Source: Candidatus Obscuribacterales bacterium
Lineage (GTDB): Bacteria > Cyanobacteriota > Vampirovibrionia > Obscuribacterales > Obscuribacteraceae
Assembly (NCBI GenBank): GCA_019752635.1
Contig: JAIELX010000020.1
Location: 1 to 64,000 of the forward strand
Direction of reading: 5' to 3'
DNA: 64,000 nucleotides
Below are positions 62,218 to 64,000 of the stretch, piece after piece. Position 1 is the stretch's first letter. Every line of letters starts with the position of its first letter. Made by a program: the position numbers and the translations under genes. A model generated the notes under the pieces. That model did no database searches, was not told where the DNA came from, and saw only the letters and a program-made list of their open reading frames with translations.

Positions 62218-62928
62218 TTAAACGTGCGCGCCTCTTCGTACGAGCTGATCGCTGATGATGGCTCCATCCTTCAACCTGACAATTCGTCGCGCATGCTCCG
62301 CAATATCCTGCTCGTGCGTTACAAGAATCACAGTCATTCCTTCCTCGTGAAGCTCATTGAAGAGCGTCATGATTTCGGCAGATGTTTGACTATCGAGTGC
62401 TCCGGTCGGTTCGTCCGCCAGCAGCACTGAAGGCGTGTTCACCAGGGCTCGCGCGATGGAGACCCGCTGCTGCTGTCCTCCGGACAGTTGCGTCGGCCTG
62501 TGATGCATCCGATCGCCTAATCCAACCAGACGGAGCACCTTCTCTGCGCGGGCTTTGCGCTCATCTCTTTTCAGTCCGGCATACACTAGAGGAAGCATGA
62601 CGTTTTCCAGTGCATTCATACGCGGAAGTAGATTGAATTGTTGAAACACAAAACCGAGTTTCTTATTGCGCACTTCGGACAGTTCGTTCTCCGATAGGCT
62701 TTGCACTTCGCGCCCGTCCAGATTGTATGTACCTGAGTCCGGGAGGTCCAGACACCCGATAATGTTCATGAGCGTCGACTTCCCGGAGCCGGAAGTGCCC
62801 ATGATTGCTACATACTCTCCGGTAACGATTTCGAGCGAAACACCTTTAAGCGCATAAACTGGCTCGGCGCCTGTGTTATAGACTCGCTCAACGTTACGAA
62901 TTTGAATCACTTGCTGTTCCTGCCGCAT
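62218..62928 (-). CDS. ABC transporter ATP-binding protein (MacB/LolD type)
   Basis: The 236-aa ATPase has Walker [15 protein letters not shown] loop FQQFNLLP, signature [15 protein letters not shown], Walker [12 protein letters not shown] and the His switch VTHEQD. The [14 protein letters not shown] and GALDS text are typical of the LolD/MacB class, which powers FtsX-type permeases. It lies on the opposite strand with its end 24 bp from the end of the permease gene, an unusual layout for this system; both must be expressed from separate promoters. A GTG six codons downstream with AGGAA could be the true start. Confidence 0.94.
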   Translation of the reverse strand: MRQEQQVIQIRNVERVYNTGAEPVYALKGVSLEIVTGEYVAIMGTSGSGKSTLMNIIGCLDLPDSGTYNLDGREVQSLSENELSEVRNKKLGFVFQQFNLLPRMNALENVMLPLVYAGLKRDERKARAEKVLRLVGLGDRMHHRPTQLSGGQQQRVSIARALVNTPSVLLADEPTGALDSQTSAEIMTLFNELHEEGMTVILVTHEQDIAEHARRIVRLKDGAIISDQLVRRGAHV

Positions 62929-62998
62929 AAGATAAGGCGTGCTTTATCTTATTCTAGCGCTGAGTTGCCTTTTCGTCGCAAAATCGCAATTTAGATAT

Positions 62999-63391
62999 TC
63001 ATGGATTCTCTCCCCTCCGGGCTGTTTCCCCGCATAGTTCCGTGGCCGTCGAACTTTCAATTGCGCGGAACGATTGAGTGGAGCTGATGCGTTCGGTCCC
63101 GGCGCAACCCGCTTTTGTTGCAACCTCTCCTTCTGCGGTTCGTCGTTTGGCAAGGACACGAGCAAATTCGTACTCGCGGGTTGCTTTAAAAGAAAGACCC
63201 TTGGCGGCGTAAACATCACCGAGCAATTCATGTGCGACTGGGTCGCCCCAGACAGATTCTGATTCGGACATCATAGTAAGCATTGTTTCCTCAGCCATTT
63301 TGCACTGGGCCTCGGACTCTCTAATACTCTCGGCCGCGGCCGCCGGAGCCAAAACAGCCAGCGATAGTAACAAGAACAAACTCTTTTTCAT
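62999..63391 (-). CDS. Small exported protein, unknown
   Basis: The 130-aa product has a clear signal peptide (MKKSLFLLLSLAVLAPAAAA, cleavage near AAAES). The mature part has one TPR-like helix pair (AHELLGDVYAAKGLSFKATREYEF in part) and several Cys. No further assignment. No Shine-Dalgarno site is visible. Confidence 0.7.
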   Translation of the reverse strand: MKKSLFLLLSLAVLAPAAAAESIRESEAQCKMAEETMLTMMSESESVWGDPVAHELLGDVYAAKGLSFKATREYEFARVLAKRRTAEGEVATKAGCAGTERISSTQSFRAIESSTATELCGETARRGENP

Positions 63392-63570
63392 GGTGTAATC
63401 ATCGTATTTAGATTCGTGGAAAGGCTGAGGACTTCGTGAAATCTCGGAGCTTTAGCGGCGTCGATACAGGAACGATCAAACTTGTACTGAGCAATGAACG
63501 CTAAGAACAGGTTCGATTGATTCCATAAGTACGGGTATTACTGAATCCTGCTTGTGAATGCCGATGGTGT

Positions 63571-64000
63571 CTACTGATGACGAGGGGCGATTAGTTCCGA
63601 CGGTTGCATCGGACCAGGGTCGACACGCGAGGGCATACGCGGACCTCTGCGTAACAGCGACGGAGCAGTCCTGAAGGTTGCATCGTCTGTCACGCTCCCG
63701 TTATCGATGTTCACAACTGTGATTTTTCTTTCTTCACCGAGTATTACTCCTTCTATGGGGTGGACGTCGGGATCCGATTGCCTGGTGTCAAGAAAAACTC
63801 GATGCTTCGATCCTGCTGACTTGAGTTGATCATTGGTTGACTTGACCAATTCCTTTTCGCATCCAAGCCGGTGTGCTGTTCGGAATGCCTTTGCCATTTG
63901 CTCCTTCTCTTCCGGAGACATTGTGCCATCGAAGGCTGCTGATTTTGCGATTTCGCGAGATGTCTTCGACAAAAATTCGGCTTTCTTATTCTGTTCGAAG
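63571..64000 (-). CDS. Unknown protein, partial; paralog of the gene at 51878
   Basis: The frame runs off the window edge, so the 5' part is missing. The visible 143 residues begin FEQNKKAEFLSKTSREIAK and match the central region of the 51878 gene: REIAK(S/A)(A/S)(A/S)FDGTMS, CEKELVKS, AGSKHRVFLDTRQ and ITVVNIDNGSVTD. A TTG inside (63972) is not the start, because the homology continues upstream to the window edge. The C-terminus is short and lacks the Pro-rich region of the paralog. Confidence 0.8.
   Translation of the reverse strand, partial: FEQNKKAEFLSKTSREIAKSAAFDGTMSPEEKEQMAKAFRTAHRLGCEKELVKSTNDQLKSAGSKHRVFLDTRQSDPDVHPIEGVILGEERKITVVNIDNGSVTDDATFRTAPSLLRRGPRMPSRVDPGPMQPSELIAPRHQ

Noticed and set aside
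1..64000. CRISPR arrays, intact insertion sequences, prophage genes and tRNA genes
   Set aside because: No regularly spaced repeats, transposase or phage structural motifs, or cloverleaf-like sequences were recognised on reading both strands. A tRNA scan was not possible here.

Overview
The window looks like chromosomal DNA from a Gram-negative, peptidoglycan-making bacterium of moderate GC. It most resembles the non-photosynthetic sister group of Cyanobacteria (Vampirovibrionia/Melainabacteria, Obscuribacter-like). The clues are a 16S rRNA 5' end close to the cyanobacterial pattern, a cyanobacterial-type Hfq-like protein, and many Ser/Thr kinases and TPR/Sel1/HEAT scaffold proteins. There are also many small secreted proteins with no clear family. 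The lineage is an inference from reading only; no database was searched.

Layout. 1-119 is the 5' end of a 16S rRNA gene on the minus strand, with a good sigma70-type promoter at 260-288. 1.1-13.5 kb mixes housekeeping enzymes (acylphosphatase, CtpA-type protease, MTA phosphorylase, methionine aminopeptidase, M20 dipeptidase) with a coiled-coil/J-domain protein, an RDD protein and unknown secreted or membrane proteins. 13.5-21.3 kb holds two small unknown proteins, a tandem pair of receptor-like Ser/Thr kinases and a family 2 glycosyltransferase. 21.5-24.9 kb is metabolic: a biotin carboxylase/carrier fusion coupled to ispF, and a divergent hydroxyacyl-CoA dehydrogenase.

25.0-29.9 kb is the cell-shape cluster: an Hfq-like gene, mreB, mreC, mreD and mrdA (PBP2). 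29.9-34.5 kb has a Sel1-repeat protein, a methyltransferase, a VF530-type DNA-binding protein and a fused ABC exporter. 34.8-38.2 kb is a signalling locus in which an OmpR-type regulator diverges from a TPR-like exported protein whose stop overlaps the start of a histidine kinase. 38.3-45.7 kb is accessory: hairpins of REP type, an imperfect 39-bp direct repeat around an orphan gene, unknown secreted proteins, a bestrophin-like channel and a second OmpR-type regulator.

45.7-57.4 kb returns to core functions (rdgB overlapping rel/spoT, aroK and aroQ around an unknown gene, a CoA-binding protein), mixed with a Gly/Trp-rich exported protein, HEAT and TPR proteins and a possible lysozyme-like protein. 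57.7-62.9 kb holds a Lys-rich TPR protein and a MacA/MacB-type efflux system whose ATPase gene lies convergent to its permease. The window ends inside a minus-strand gene that is a clear paralog of the unknown gene at 51.9 kb. No CRISPR array, intact insertion sequence, prophage or tRNA was seen.
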